Shown here: in pieces, positions 24,765 through 32,037 of the stretch
Position numbering within the stretch: position 1 is the first letter of the stretch
Layout of the letters: the number at the start of each line of letters is the position of its first letter
Assembly: GCA_022842165.1 (NCBI GenBank)
Contig: JALHQC010000048.1
Span: forward strand, 1 to 32,037
Direction of reading: 5' to 3'
Source: a bacterium
Lineage (GTDB): Bacteria; Pseudomonadota; Alphaproteobacteria; Rhizobiales; Aestuariivirgaceae
Length of the DNA stretch: 32,037 bases
Made by a program: the position numbers and the translations under genes
The notes under the pieces: model-generated
What the model was told of the DNA's origin: nothing
What the model saw: only the letters and a program-made list of their open reading frames with translations
The model's database searches: none

Positions 24765-26609
24765 TCACGAACGGTCTGGCAGGTCTGGTCCAGAAGATGA
24801 CGAACGAAGAGGAGGGGTAGTGTTTCTTGACTGAGGTGGCTGGCAGTTTTTTCGCGGTGTATTGACATAGCAAGTATCCACCGGGCGATAGACCGGGAGC
24901 AGGAAAGCGGCACTTTGATAGGCAAGGCGGTAGTGAAGATAACTGGCGAGATCATCGGAACCGAGTTCCAGACGCTCCCCCGATTTGATGTTGAGCATGC
25001 GGCTCAGGAGAGCTGAGTTAACCCCCATGATGTCGAAATGCACTTTCAACTGTTCAGCTATTGACCGCTTGTCGCAGCATGACTTGTAGAGCAACGGGTG
25101 ATCCAACATGACAGATTGACCCCAGTTGACCAGTTTCACCCCGCCTACGGCCGCAAAAAGACAGGCCCCGTCGCATTTGCTCCTCGGCAAGGGGAAGCCC
25201 TTGTAGATTCCAAAATCTCCCGTCGTAACGCACCCGGAATCTGCCGGCGAGCAATTGATGAACTCTGTGCTCATCGTGAGGGTGGACAGTTCGCGGGCGC
25301 GTATAATGTGCGCGATGGCGATGGCAGCATCGAAATCGCCACCAGGGGACTCGAACGCAATCGGTAGCTTGCGCGGCTTGATCTGGTTCAGGAAATCTCT
25401 GAGTTGTTGCGGCGTCTCCGGTGTGATGACGCCAATTGCGACGACCCATTCTGCACAGGTCGGCTCGCACCCGCCCGACGAGTCGCGGACGATTGCAAGT
25501 TTCATCGGCTTGCCCGCGGGATCAACCCCCACCGCCTTGAGAGCAGACGCTGCATCCGCCGGGGCTGAAACCGCTGCGGGCGCTGGTATGAAGCCCTCGC
25601 GCTCGACGCAGGATGGCGCCGGTGCGGCGGCGGGACAAAGTCCAGCGCCCGAGAACTCATGCGCGCTGCCGGTGCGCGTGGTGAGCCGCAGTTCTTTCTG
25701 GCGACTAGCCGTCAGCCTGTAGATCGAACTGTGCGGGGCCTTGTCCATATCGGCCATGATGTCCGCCGTGATCCCCATCTCCTTGACATAGGCCGTCATG
25801 GATTTGCGCAGGCGCTTGTCGAAGCCATAGGTCGTGTAGCCCTTGGCCGGCTTGCGGCTGACCACCTTGCGGCTGATGACTTTCTTCTTGCCCTTCACGA
25901 TCCGGTAGGTTTCGCGGTAGGTGATACGTTCCTGTGTCCAGTAGGTGCGGGCCTGGTGGACGCCGATCGAAACATAATCGTCCACGATCCGGTTGACGCC
26001 CCCTGCCAGCACCAGCGGGCAGGCCGAGTGGCAATAGCCCATGACGGACGACGTCTTGCCGCGATAGATGCCGTTCTGGGACTTGGGCAATTCGCAAGCA
26101 GCGCCAAAAGGCGCGCAGCCCTCGTAGAATGTGTTGCCGACCGCGACATCGAGCTTGTTCTTGCGGATGAGCCGGCCGATCTCCATTGCGGCGTTGATGC
26201 TGCCGCCGGGCGACAAAATGACCACCGGAAGCTTGCGCTTGCCCAGTTTCTTCAGAGCCTTCCGGAAAACGCCGGGGCTCTGGTCGGTGATCTCGCCTTC
26301 CGCCATGATCCATTCCGGGCAGAGCGGCTCGCAATTTGGCGCGCTGCTCCGCACGATGACGACCTTCATCGGAAGTTCCCAGCTTTCCTTGGGCTTTTCC
26401 GGGGCCTTGGGCGCTTTCTTCGCCGGCTTCGCCGGTTTGGCAGGCTTGGCGGGTTTTGCAGGCTTTGCCTTCTTGGTCTTCTTGGGTTTCTGCGCGGCGT
26501 TATAGTCCGCCGGGCTGCTGACAATGCCGCTTGAGGCGGGCAGCGCCGGCGCCGCAAGACAGAAGACAGCAGCCATGACAAGCAGGGCGCGGGCGAGAGG
26601 CTTAAGCAT
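24765..26609 (-). CDS. exported protein with two ClpP-like (crotonase/SDH-type) domains
   Basis: The 614-residue protein has a signal sequence (MLKPLARALLVMAAVFCLAAPALPA) and a lysine/proline/alanine linker of AKP repeats (about residues 42-74). Two copies of a ClpP-like domain follow. Copy one (about 80-230) has SPGGSINAAMEIGRLIR, the nucleophile-like S195 in C-H-S-A-C, and H218 in GVHQ. Copy two (about 368-510) has SPGGDFDAAIAIAHIIR and H504, but C-D-G-A-C puts glycine (G481) where the serine was. So only copy one could be a serine peptidase. Several paired cysteines suit a periplasmic, disulphide-bonded protein. Function unknown. Confidence 0.75.
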   Translation of the reverse strand: MLKPLARALLVMAAVFCLAAPALPASSGIVSSPADYNAAQKPKKTKKAKPAKPAKPAKPAKPAKKAPKAPEKPKESWELPMKVVIVRSSAPNCEPLCPEWIMAEGEITDQSPGVFRKALKKLGKRKLPVVILSPGGSINAAMEIGRLIRKNKLDVAVGNTFYEGCAPFGAACELPKSQNGIYRGKTSSVMGYCHSACPLVLAGGVNRIVDDYVSIGVHQARTYWTQERITYRETYRIVKGKKKVISRKVVSRKPAKGYTTYGFDKRLRKSMTAYVKEMGITADIMADMDKAPHSSIYRLTASRQKELRLTTRTGSAHEFSGAGLCPAAAPAPSCVEREGFIPAPAAVSAPADAASALKAVGVDPAGKPMKLAIVRDSSGGCEPTCAEWVVAIGVITPETPQQLRDFLNQIKPRKLPIAFESPGGDFDAAIAIAHIIRARELSTLTMSTEFINCSPADSGCVTTGDFGIYKGFPLPRSKCDGACLFAAVGGVKLVNWGQSVMLDHPLLYKSCCDKRSIAEQLKVHFDIMGVNSALLSRMLNIKSGERLELGSDDLASYLHYRLAYQSAAFLLPVYRPVDTCYVNTPRKNCQPPQSRNTTPPLRSSSSGPDLPDRS

Positions 26610-26917
26610 CAAGGATCGATTCCAACCTGACCCAAGAGAACACTTCTCGCCCCCTGCCGCAAGCGCAGACCGGAATAGAATGAAACGGGAGTTACCGGCG
26701 CCCGGGATTCCAGGTTCTTCGACCTGGGCCCCATCATGAGCGGCCTCGCCCGGCCCGACCGAGAAGTTAGCGGGAACGAGGGAAGCAAGAGGCCAGGACC
26801 TGAAAGCGGGCACCAGTAATGATCGAAGCCCCAAGAAGGATGGAATGGAAACACTTGCGGAACCTTCGATTCAAGCTGGTGTTTGAATGCACACCTTTGC
26901 AATCACGGAGACACCCC
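26610..26917. other. 308-base divergent intergenic region
   Basis: This interval separates the divergent ClpP-like-domain gene and the manganese catalase gene. I see no credible coding sequence in it. The probable catalase promoter at 26859-26883 lies within it. The rest shows only short GC-rich inverted repeats, including CCAGGTTCTTCGACCTGG near 26709-26726, a dyad with 6-bp arms around a 6-base loop. No promoter could be assigned to the minus-strand gene. Confidence 0.5.
26859..26883 (+). promoter_or_regulatory. possible EcfG-type general-stress promoter
   Basis: GGAAC at 26859-26863 is followed 16 bases later by TGTT (26880-26883). This is close to the alphaproteobacterial EcfG promoter GGAAC-N16-17-CGTT, with one mismatch in the -10 element. 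Transcription would start around 26890, leaving a leader of about 27 bases before the manganese catalase gene, a frequent member of general-stress regulons. Confidence 0.5.
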
Positions 26918-27793
26918 ATGTTCTATCGCAAGAGCCGCCTGCAGTATCACGCACGTCCCGATCAGCCCGACCCGGTCTATGCCAGGAAACTGCAGGAAGT
27001 CCTCGGTGGGCAATGGGGCGAGATCAGCGTCATGATGACCTATCTGTTTCAGGGCTGGAACTGCCGGGGGCCGCAGAAATACCGCGACATGATCATGGAC
27101 ATCGGCACCGAGGAGATCGGCCATGTCGAAATGCTGGCGACGATGATTGCCCGCCTGCTCGAATCCTCGCCTGTCGATGCCCAGGAGAAGGCCGCCAGCA
27201 ATCCGGCCGTCGGCTCGATCATGGGCGGCGCCCGCATCGAGGACATCCTGGCCTCCGGCATGAACCCGCAGCATGCCATCGTTTCGGGTTCGGGCGCCAT
27301 GCCCGCTGACAGCGTCGGCTATCCCTGGACTTCGCGCTACACCGTTGCCAGCGGCAATCTGCTGGCCGATTTCCGCTTCAACGTGACGGCGGAAAGCCAG
27401 GGCCGCCTGCAGGTGACGAGGCTCTACAATCTGACCGACGATCCGGGCGTGAAGGACATGCTGTCTTTCCTGATTGCCCGCGACACGATGCACCAGAACC
27501 AGTGGCTGGCCGCCATCAAGGAGCTTGAGGAGGATGGCCTTGAAATGACCCCCTGCCCCAGCAATTTCCCGCAGGATCTGGAGAAGAGCAACGTCGCCTA
27601 CAAATACATGAAGTTTGCCCAGGGCGATGCTTCGCTCGATGGCGGATGGGCCAAAGGCGCTGCCGCGGATGGCAAGGGCAGGATCAAGCCTGTCGAGAGC
27701 CCCGACGGTGTCGGCGATGACGACCTTGGCCTCGCCGAACCCATGCTTTATGGCACACCCAAGATGCCGATGAAAAAACTAGCCGCCGAATAG
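26918..27793 (+). CDS. manganese catalase
   Basis: This non-haem catalase disproportionates hydrogen peroxide at a dimanganese centre. The 291-residue product has the ligand pattern of the family: E35 in GQWGEISVMM, E66 and H69 in TEEIGHVE, E159 in TAESQGR and H192 in ARDTMHQNQW. The ferritin-like helices are complete and the length is normal. The ATG at 26918 follows GGAG by about 8 bases; the frame is open from 26819 but unlike the family there. A possible stress promoter lies upstream and a good intrinsic terminator follows, so it looks like a single-gene unit. Confidence 0.96.
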   Translation: MFYRKSRLQYHARPDQPDPVYARKLQEVLGGQWGEISVMMTYLFQGWNCRGPQKYRDMIMDIGTEEIGHVEMLATMIARLLESSPVDAQEKAASNPAVGSIMGGARIEDILASGMNPQHAIVSGSGAMPADSVGYPWTSRYTVASGNLLADFRFNVTAESQGRLQVTRLYNLTDDPGVKDMLSFLIARDTMHQNQWLAAIKELEEDGLEMTPCPSNFPQDLEKSNVAYKYMKFAQGDASLDGGWAKGAAADGKGRIKPVESPDGVGDDDLGLAEPMLYGTPKMPMKKLAAE

Positions 27794-27832
27794 AAAACCG
27801 GTGCGGCTTTAGAACAAGGTTTCGTTATTGGA

Positions 27833-27870
27833 GCAGGCAGAAGGCAATCCGCCGCTGCCTGCCCTTTCTT
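27833..27870 (+). terminator. intrinsic terminator after manganese catalase
   Basis: GCAGGCAG (27833-27840) pairs with CTGCCTGC (27855-27862). A short inner GGC/GCC pairing lies between them, and CCTTTCTT follows. It lies about 40 bases after the catalase stop and has the shape of a factor-independent terminator with a modest U-tract. Confidence 0.7.
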
Positions 27871-27897
27871 GACTTCCCGCGCCATTTCCCCTATTTC
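27869..27897 (+). promoter_or_regulatory. probable housekeeping promoter of rplU-rpmA
   Basis: TTGACT at 27869-27874 and TATTTC at 27892-27897 are separated by 17 bases, a good match for a sigma-70 type promoter. It would start transcription near 27904, giving an untranslated leader of about 144 bases before rplU. The -35 box overlaps the end of the catalase terminator. Confidence 0.5.
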
Positions 27898-27988
27898 CGG
27901 CCCATCCGCGCGGAGGGGCTGTCCCCAAGGCGCGTTTTGCGCTGCCTCCGGCAACCCACATTCGCTTGAGAAATCAGGCACTTAAAGC

Positions 27989-28012
27989 GCACCGGATCAC
28001 GGGTCCCGGTGC
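27989..28012 (+). other. hairpin in the rplU leader
   Basis: GCACCGG (27989-27995) pairs with CCGGTGC (28006-28012) around a ten-base loop, 36 bases upstream of the rplU start codon. It could be part of a leader structure for ribosomal protein feedback control, but no known leader motif is recognised. Confidence 0.3.
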
Positions 28013-28047
28013 CGCCAAAGGGCGCGGTATAACAAGGACGAAACAAC

Positions 28048-28695
28048 ATGTACGCAGTCATCAAGACGGGCGGCAAGCAATACCGCGTTGCAGCCGACCA
28101 GAAAGTCCAGATCGAGAAGCTTGTGGGCAACCCGGGCGACCAGGTCGAATTCACCGACGTTCTCATGGTGTCGAACGGCGGAACCGTCGACATCGGCGCC
28201 CCCTTCGTGGCGGGCGCCACGGTTGTGGCCGAGATTGCCTCGCAGGACCGTGGCCCCCACCTCATCATCTTCAAGAAGCGCCGCCGCAAGCATTACCGCC
28301 GCCGCAACGGCCATCGCCAGGATCTCACCTCGGTGACGATCCGCGAAATCCTGCTGGGCGGCGCCAAGCCCTCGAAGAAGGCCGCCGCACCGAAGGCTGC
28401 CGAGGCCGCCCCGGCGCCCGCCACCCTCATGGGTTCGGCGGCACTTGCCGAAGGCGTGTCGGCCGACGATATCTCGCTGATCGGCGGGATTGGCCCCAAG
28501 CTCCTGAAGGGGCTGAACGGCATGGGCATCACCACGCTGGCCCAGATCGCCGCCTGGACGGAAGCTGACGTCGAGCGCGTCGAAACCGAACTGAAGCAGC
28601 CGGGCCGCGTTGCCCGCGAAGAATGGATCGAGCAGGCAGGCGAACTTCTCGCCGGCAAGCCGCCGCGCGCCAAGACCGACAAAGCCCGCGCCTGA
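28048..28695 (+). CDS. rplU: 50S ribosomal protein L21 with C-terminal extension
   Basis: L21 binds 23S rRNA in the large subunit. Residues 1-103 form ordinary L21 (MYAVIKTGGKQYRV, then KRRRKHYRRRNGHRQ). They are followed by an alanine/lysine/proline linker (about 105-135) and a helix-hairpin-helix-like module. That module, DISLIGGIGPKLLKGLNGMGITTLAQIAAWTEADVERVETEL, is split over residues 141-182 and ends with EEWIEQAGELL. At 215 residues it is twice the length of E. coli L21. This extension is common in alphaproteobacteria, and its role is not known. rpmA follows after 24 bases in the usual operon. Confidence 0.96.
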   Translation: MYAVIKTGGKQYRVAADQKVQIEKLVGNPGDQVEFTDVLMVSNGGTVDIGAPFVAGATVVAEIASQDRGPHLIIFKKRRRKHYRRRNGHRQDLTSVTIREILLGGAKPSKKAAAPKAAEAAPAPATLMGSAALAEGVSADDISLIGGIGPKLLKGLNGMGITTLAQIAAWTEADVERVETELKQPGRVAREEWIEQAGELLAGKPPRAKTDKARA

Positions 28696-28719
28696 TTGAA
28701 AGATTGAGGAGAAACAACC

Positions 28720-28986
28720 ATGGCTCATAAAAAAGCAGGCGGTTCATCCCGCAACGGACGCGACACGGCAGGCCGCCGCCTGGGCGTCAAGGCCTTCGGC
28801 GGCGAGACCGTCATTCCGGGCAACATCATTGTCCGCCAGCGCGGCACCAGGGTCCACCCGGGCACCGGTGTGGGGCTTGGCCGCGATCACACGATCTTCG
28901 CGACGGTCGCTGGCACCGTGACCTTCCGCAAGACCAAGAACGACCGCCAGACGGTGTCGGTCGTTCCGGCCGTCGCCGCAGAGTAA
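28720..28986 (+). CDS. rpmA: 50S ribosomal protein L27
   Basis: L27 lies near the peptidyl-transferase centre, where its N-terminal tail stabilises tRNA. The 88-residue product begins [20 protein letters not shown], followed by [23 protein letters not shown] and [16 protein letters not shown]. This is a complete, standard L27 without the cleavable N-terminal extension of Firmicutes. GGAG lies about 8 bases before the ATG. It is co-transcribed with rplU, and a strong intrinsic terminator follows. Confidence 0.98.
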   Translation: MAHKKAGGSSRNGRDTAGRRLGVKAFGGETVIPGNIIVRQRGTRVHPGTGVGLGRDHTIFATVAGTVTFRKTKNDRQTVSVVPAVAAE

Positions 28987-29047
28987 CCGGCGGGCTCTTG
29001 TTGAAATAGCCGCCGGATCACCGATCCGGCTGGCAGCAGCATGCAAG

Positions 29048-29082
29048 CGGAGAGGTGGGATGCCACCTCTCCGTTTTCGTTT
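29048..29082 (+). terminator. intrinsic terminator of rplU-rpmA
   Basis: CGGAGAGGTGG (29048-29058) pairs perfectly with CCACCTCTCCG (29063-29073) around a GATG loop, followed by TTTTCGTTT. The 11-bp stem and U-tract make it the best terminator in the window. Longer versions of the downstream acetyltransferase reading frame would start inside the stem, which argues for a start after it. Confidence 0.92.
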
Positions 29083-29110
29083 ATTGTCCTCGCCCTGCGG
29101 GAGCGGGGAC

Positions 29111-29647
29111 ATGAAGGACATGAACATGACGGTGATCGCAACCGCCCGCCTCATCCTCCGTCCGCATGTTCTGGCGGATGCGGAAGCATTGGTGCGGGGC
29201 GTGGGAAATTTCAACGTGTCGCAATGGGCAGCACGCATTCCCCACCCCTACGGGCTGGCGGATGCGGAGGCATTCCTTGCCCTGGACAGCGCTATCGCAA
29301 TCCGTTGCGCCATCGCGCTGCAGGATGATCCGGAGAGACTTATCGGCGGCATCGGCTATGAATGGCAGGACGGCCAACCGCCGGAGCTTGGCTACTGGAT
29401 CGCCGAGCCGCATTGGCGCCAGGGCTATGCCGGCGAGGCGGCACGCGCCATGACCGGCCATGCCTTCGATACCGGCCGGCATGACGCCATGGTGGCCAGC
29501 TACCAGATCGGCAATGCCGCCTCGCGGCGTATTCTCGACGGGCTTGGTTTTGTGGAAACGGGAGAGGACGTGAGCTTCTCCCGCGCCCGCAACGCGGAGA
29601 CACGCATCATGCGGATGCGCCTCGCGCGGGAAGGCCGCAGACCATGA
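29111..29647 (+). CDS. GNAT family N-acetyltransferase
   Basis: The 178-residue protein fits the RimJ/RimL-like acetyltransferase pattern. It opens TARLILRPHVLADAEAL, then GGIGYEW, ELGYWIAEPHWRQGYAGEAA (the acetyl-CoA-binding loop, with RQGYAGEA) and the closing NAASRRILDGLGFVETGE motif. It would transfer an acetyl group from acetyl-CoA to an unknown amine, perhaps a protein N-terminus or small molecule. The ATG at 29111 has a GGGAG site. ATGs at 29120 and 29126 are alternatives, the latter with AAGGA 7 bases before it. It follows the rpmA terminator and converges on the lytic transglycosylase gene, leaving 20 bases between stops. Confidence 0.9.
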   Translation: MKDMNMTVIATARLILRPHVLADAEALVRGVGNFNVSQWAARIPHPYGLADAEAFLALDSAIAIRCAIALQDDPERLIGGIGYEWQDGQPPELGYWIAEPHWRQGYAGEAARAMTGHAFDTGRHDAMVASYQIGNAASRRILDGLGFVETGEDVSFSRARNAETRIMRMRLAREGRRP

Positions 29648-29667
29648 GCCCGCGGCCTCACGGTGCT

Positions 29668-30336
29668 TCAGAACACCTTGGCGACGTAGCCATGCACCAT
29701 GGTCTTGCGGCCGAGGCCGCCATTGTGCTTCGACGCGGCAAGCCGGAGATTGCCGCCCGAGGATTTCATGGCCAGCGACAGGTGCCTCAGGCCAAATTCC
29801 ACATTGGTGCGGGCATTGAGCAGGCCTGCGCAATTGCCGCTGAAGCCGATGCCCTTGGCCGTGGCGCATTTCAGCTGGTAGACGCCATATTCGCCCGCCG
29901 CACCGCGGATGCTGGGATTGTAGTTGGACTCGACCTGGGCGATGCGGAGCGCGAACCAGGTGGGCACCCCATGGGCGGGCGCCATCGACTTGATCAGCGC
30001 GACGACATTGCCGCCGCTGGCCTTTCCGCCGCGCCCCGTAGCACCGCGCCGGTGCGCCGTCGCAGCCCGTGCGACCTTGCGCTTCGCGGAGCGTGCCTTA
30101 GGAATGTTGGAACCAATTGTAACGCGCACGCGTTTCTTTGTGGAGGCCGATGCCTTCCGCTTGCCCGAAACTGCCGGCCGGACCTTGGCGGATGTTTTCT
30201 GGACGGTCTTTGCGCCGAACGAGCGGGCAGAATTGGAACATGTATTGTTGTCAAGGCAGCCTGCGGTGGCAGGTATAGTCATGGCGGTACCAAGTACAGC
30301 GCCAGCAAGCAGCCCGGCAAACAGTCGATTTCTCAT
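29668..30336 (-). CDS. exported lytic transglycosylase (SLT domain)
   Basis: The 222-residue protein has a signal sequence (MRNRLFAGLLAGAVLGTAMTIPATAG) and a basic, serine/lysine/arginine-rich linker (about 40-105). A small SLT domain follows from about residue 110. The catalytic glutamate is E136 in AQVESNYNPS, followed by GEYGVYQLKCATAKGIGF and SKHNGG near residue 203. Such enzymes cut peptidoglycan with formation of 1,6-anhydroMurNAc, often to insert machinery or recycle wall. The Q-L-K-C segment and SKHNGG differ slightly from the usual motif. AAAGGAAAG lies before the ATG at 30336, and a long hairpin precedes it in the leader. Confidence 0.88.
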   Translation of the reverse strand: MRNRLFAGLLAGAVLGTAMTIPATAGCLDNNTCSNSARSFGAKTVQKTSAKVRPAVSGKRKASASTKKRVRVTIGSNIPKARSAKRKVARAATAHRRGATGRGGKASGGNVVALIKSMAPAHGVPTWFALRIAQVESNYNPSIRGAAGEYGVYQLKCATAKGIGFSGNCAGLLNARTNVEFGLRHLSLAMKSSGGNLRLAASKHNGGLGRKTMVHGYVAKVF

Positions 30337-30369
30337 ATCTTTCCTTTCATAGGGAACGCACACAACCAC

Positions 30370-30397
30370 GATGAACTCCTGTTTCCAGGAGTTCATC
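30370..30397 (-). other. 12-bp hairpin in lytic transglycosylase leader
   Basis: GATGAACTCCTG (30370-30381) and CAGGAGTTCATC (30386-30397) are exact reverse complements separated by four bases. On the minus strand the loop reads GAAA, a GNRA tetraloop. The structure ends 33 bases before the lytic transglycosylase start and has no U-tract after it, so it is more likely a leader element or binding site than a terminator. Confidence 0.6.
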
Positions 30398-30491
30398 TTC
30401 ACGCGATTGCCAATGTTCGGGTGAAGAGCCCCCGTAAAGCTTCCGAATGTGTTCTCAATGTGGGGAAAATGTTGCAATGCAGCAATCATAG

Positions 30492-32037
<1,546 letters not shown>

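Noticed and set aside
26387-26489. Tandem repeat in the ClpP-like gene
   Set aside because: It encodes the lysine/proline/alanine linker in frame, so it is a low-complexity protein segment rather than an independent DNA element.

Overview
The window is a stretch of GC-rich chromosome from an alphaproteobacterium, most likely of the Hyphomicrobiales (Rhizobiales) or a close neighbour. The signs are a near-complete ethylmalonyl-CoA pathway set (methylsuccinyl-CoA dehydrogenase, crotonyl-CoA carboxylase/reductase, ethylmalonyl-CoA mutase), an IalB-family protein, a ribosomal protein L21 with the long alphaproteobacterial C-terminal extension, a HIG1-domain protein, a palindromic intergenic repeat typical of these genomes, and a probable EcfG-type stress promoter. 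No rRNA, tRNA, CRISPR array, insertion sequence or prophage was seen. The region looks like core chromosome with a few accessory genes.

Layout. 1-4445 (minus strand): a DUF2971 protein, argG, then the dTDP-rhamnose genes rfbA-rfbC-rfbB, with rfbB running off the left edge. 4635-9389 (minus): an RTX calcium-binding protein, two overlapping small membrane proteins, rlmN with a translationally coupled low-GC membrane protein, a palindromic repeat, and two exported proteins (DUF2233 phosphodiester glycosidase-like and IalB-like). 9562-13772 (plus): mcd, then two overlapping exported TPR proteins. 13803-15473 (minus): a large TPR protein with a cysteine-rich tail, divergent from an SDR (15570-16400). 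16490-19638: HIG1, YkvA, an EamA-type transporter on the opposite strand, DUF533 and a BrkB/YihY membrane protein. 19701-23870: a TfoX C-terminal-domain protein overlapping ccr on the minus strand, then divergently a small membrane protein and ecm. 23991-26609 (minus): a Phd/VapC toxin-antitoxin pair and a secreted protein with two ClpP-like domains. 26918-27793: manganese catalase. 28048-28986: rplU-rpmA. 29111-30336: a GNAT acetyltransferase converging on a lytic transglycosylase. 30555 to the right edge: obgE overlapping proB.

How the parts fit. Ccr reductively carboxylates crotonyl-CoA to ethylmalonyl-CoA, Ecm rearranges it to methylsuccinyl-CoA, and Mcd oxidises that to mesaconyl-CoA. 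These are consecutive stages of C2 assimilation without isocitrate lyase, apart from an epimerase that is not in this window. The three genes lie within 14 kb but in separate transcription units, so co-ordination would need a shared regulator. Short TTGC/GCAA dyads upstream of ccr and ecm are a possible site for one. The rplU-rpmA and obgE-proB groups are the usual ribosome/GTPase/proline neighbourhood.

I see no complete undescribed system. The best leads are the duplicated ClpP-like protein whose second copy has lost the serine, the paired TPR proteins sharing a C-terminal C-L-x-D-x-x-C signature, the cysteine-rich TPR tail, the 12-bp GAAA-loop hairpin in the lytic transglycosylase leader, and the membrane protein coupled to rlmN.
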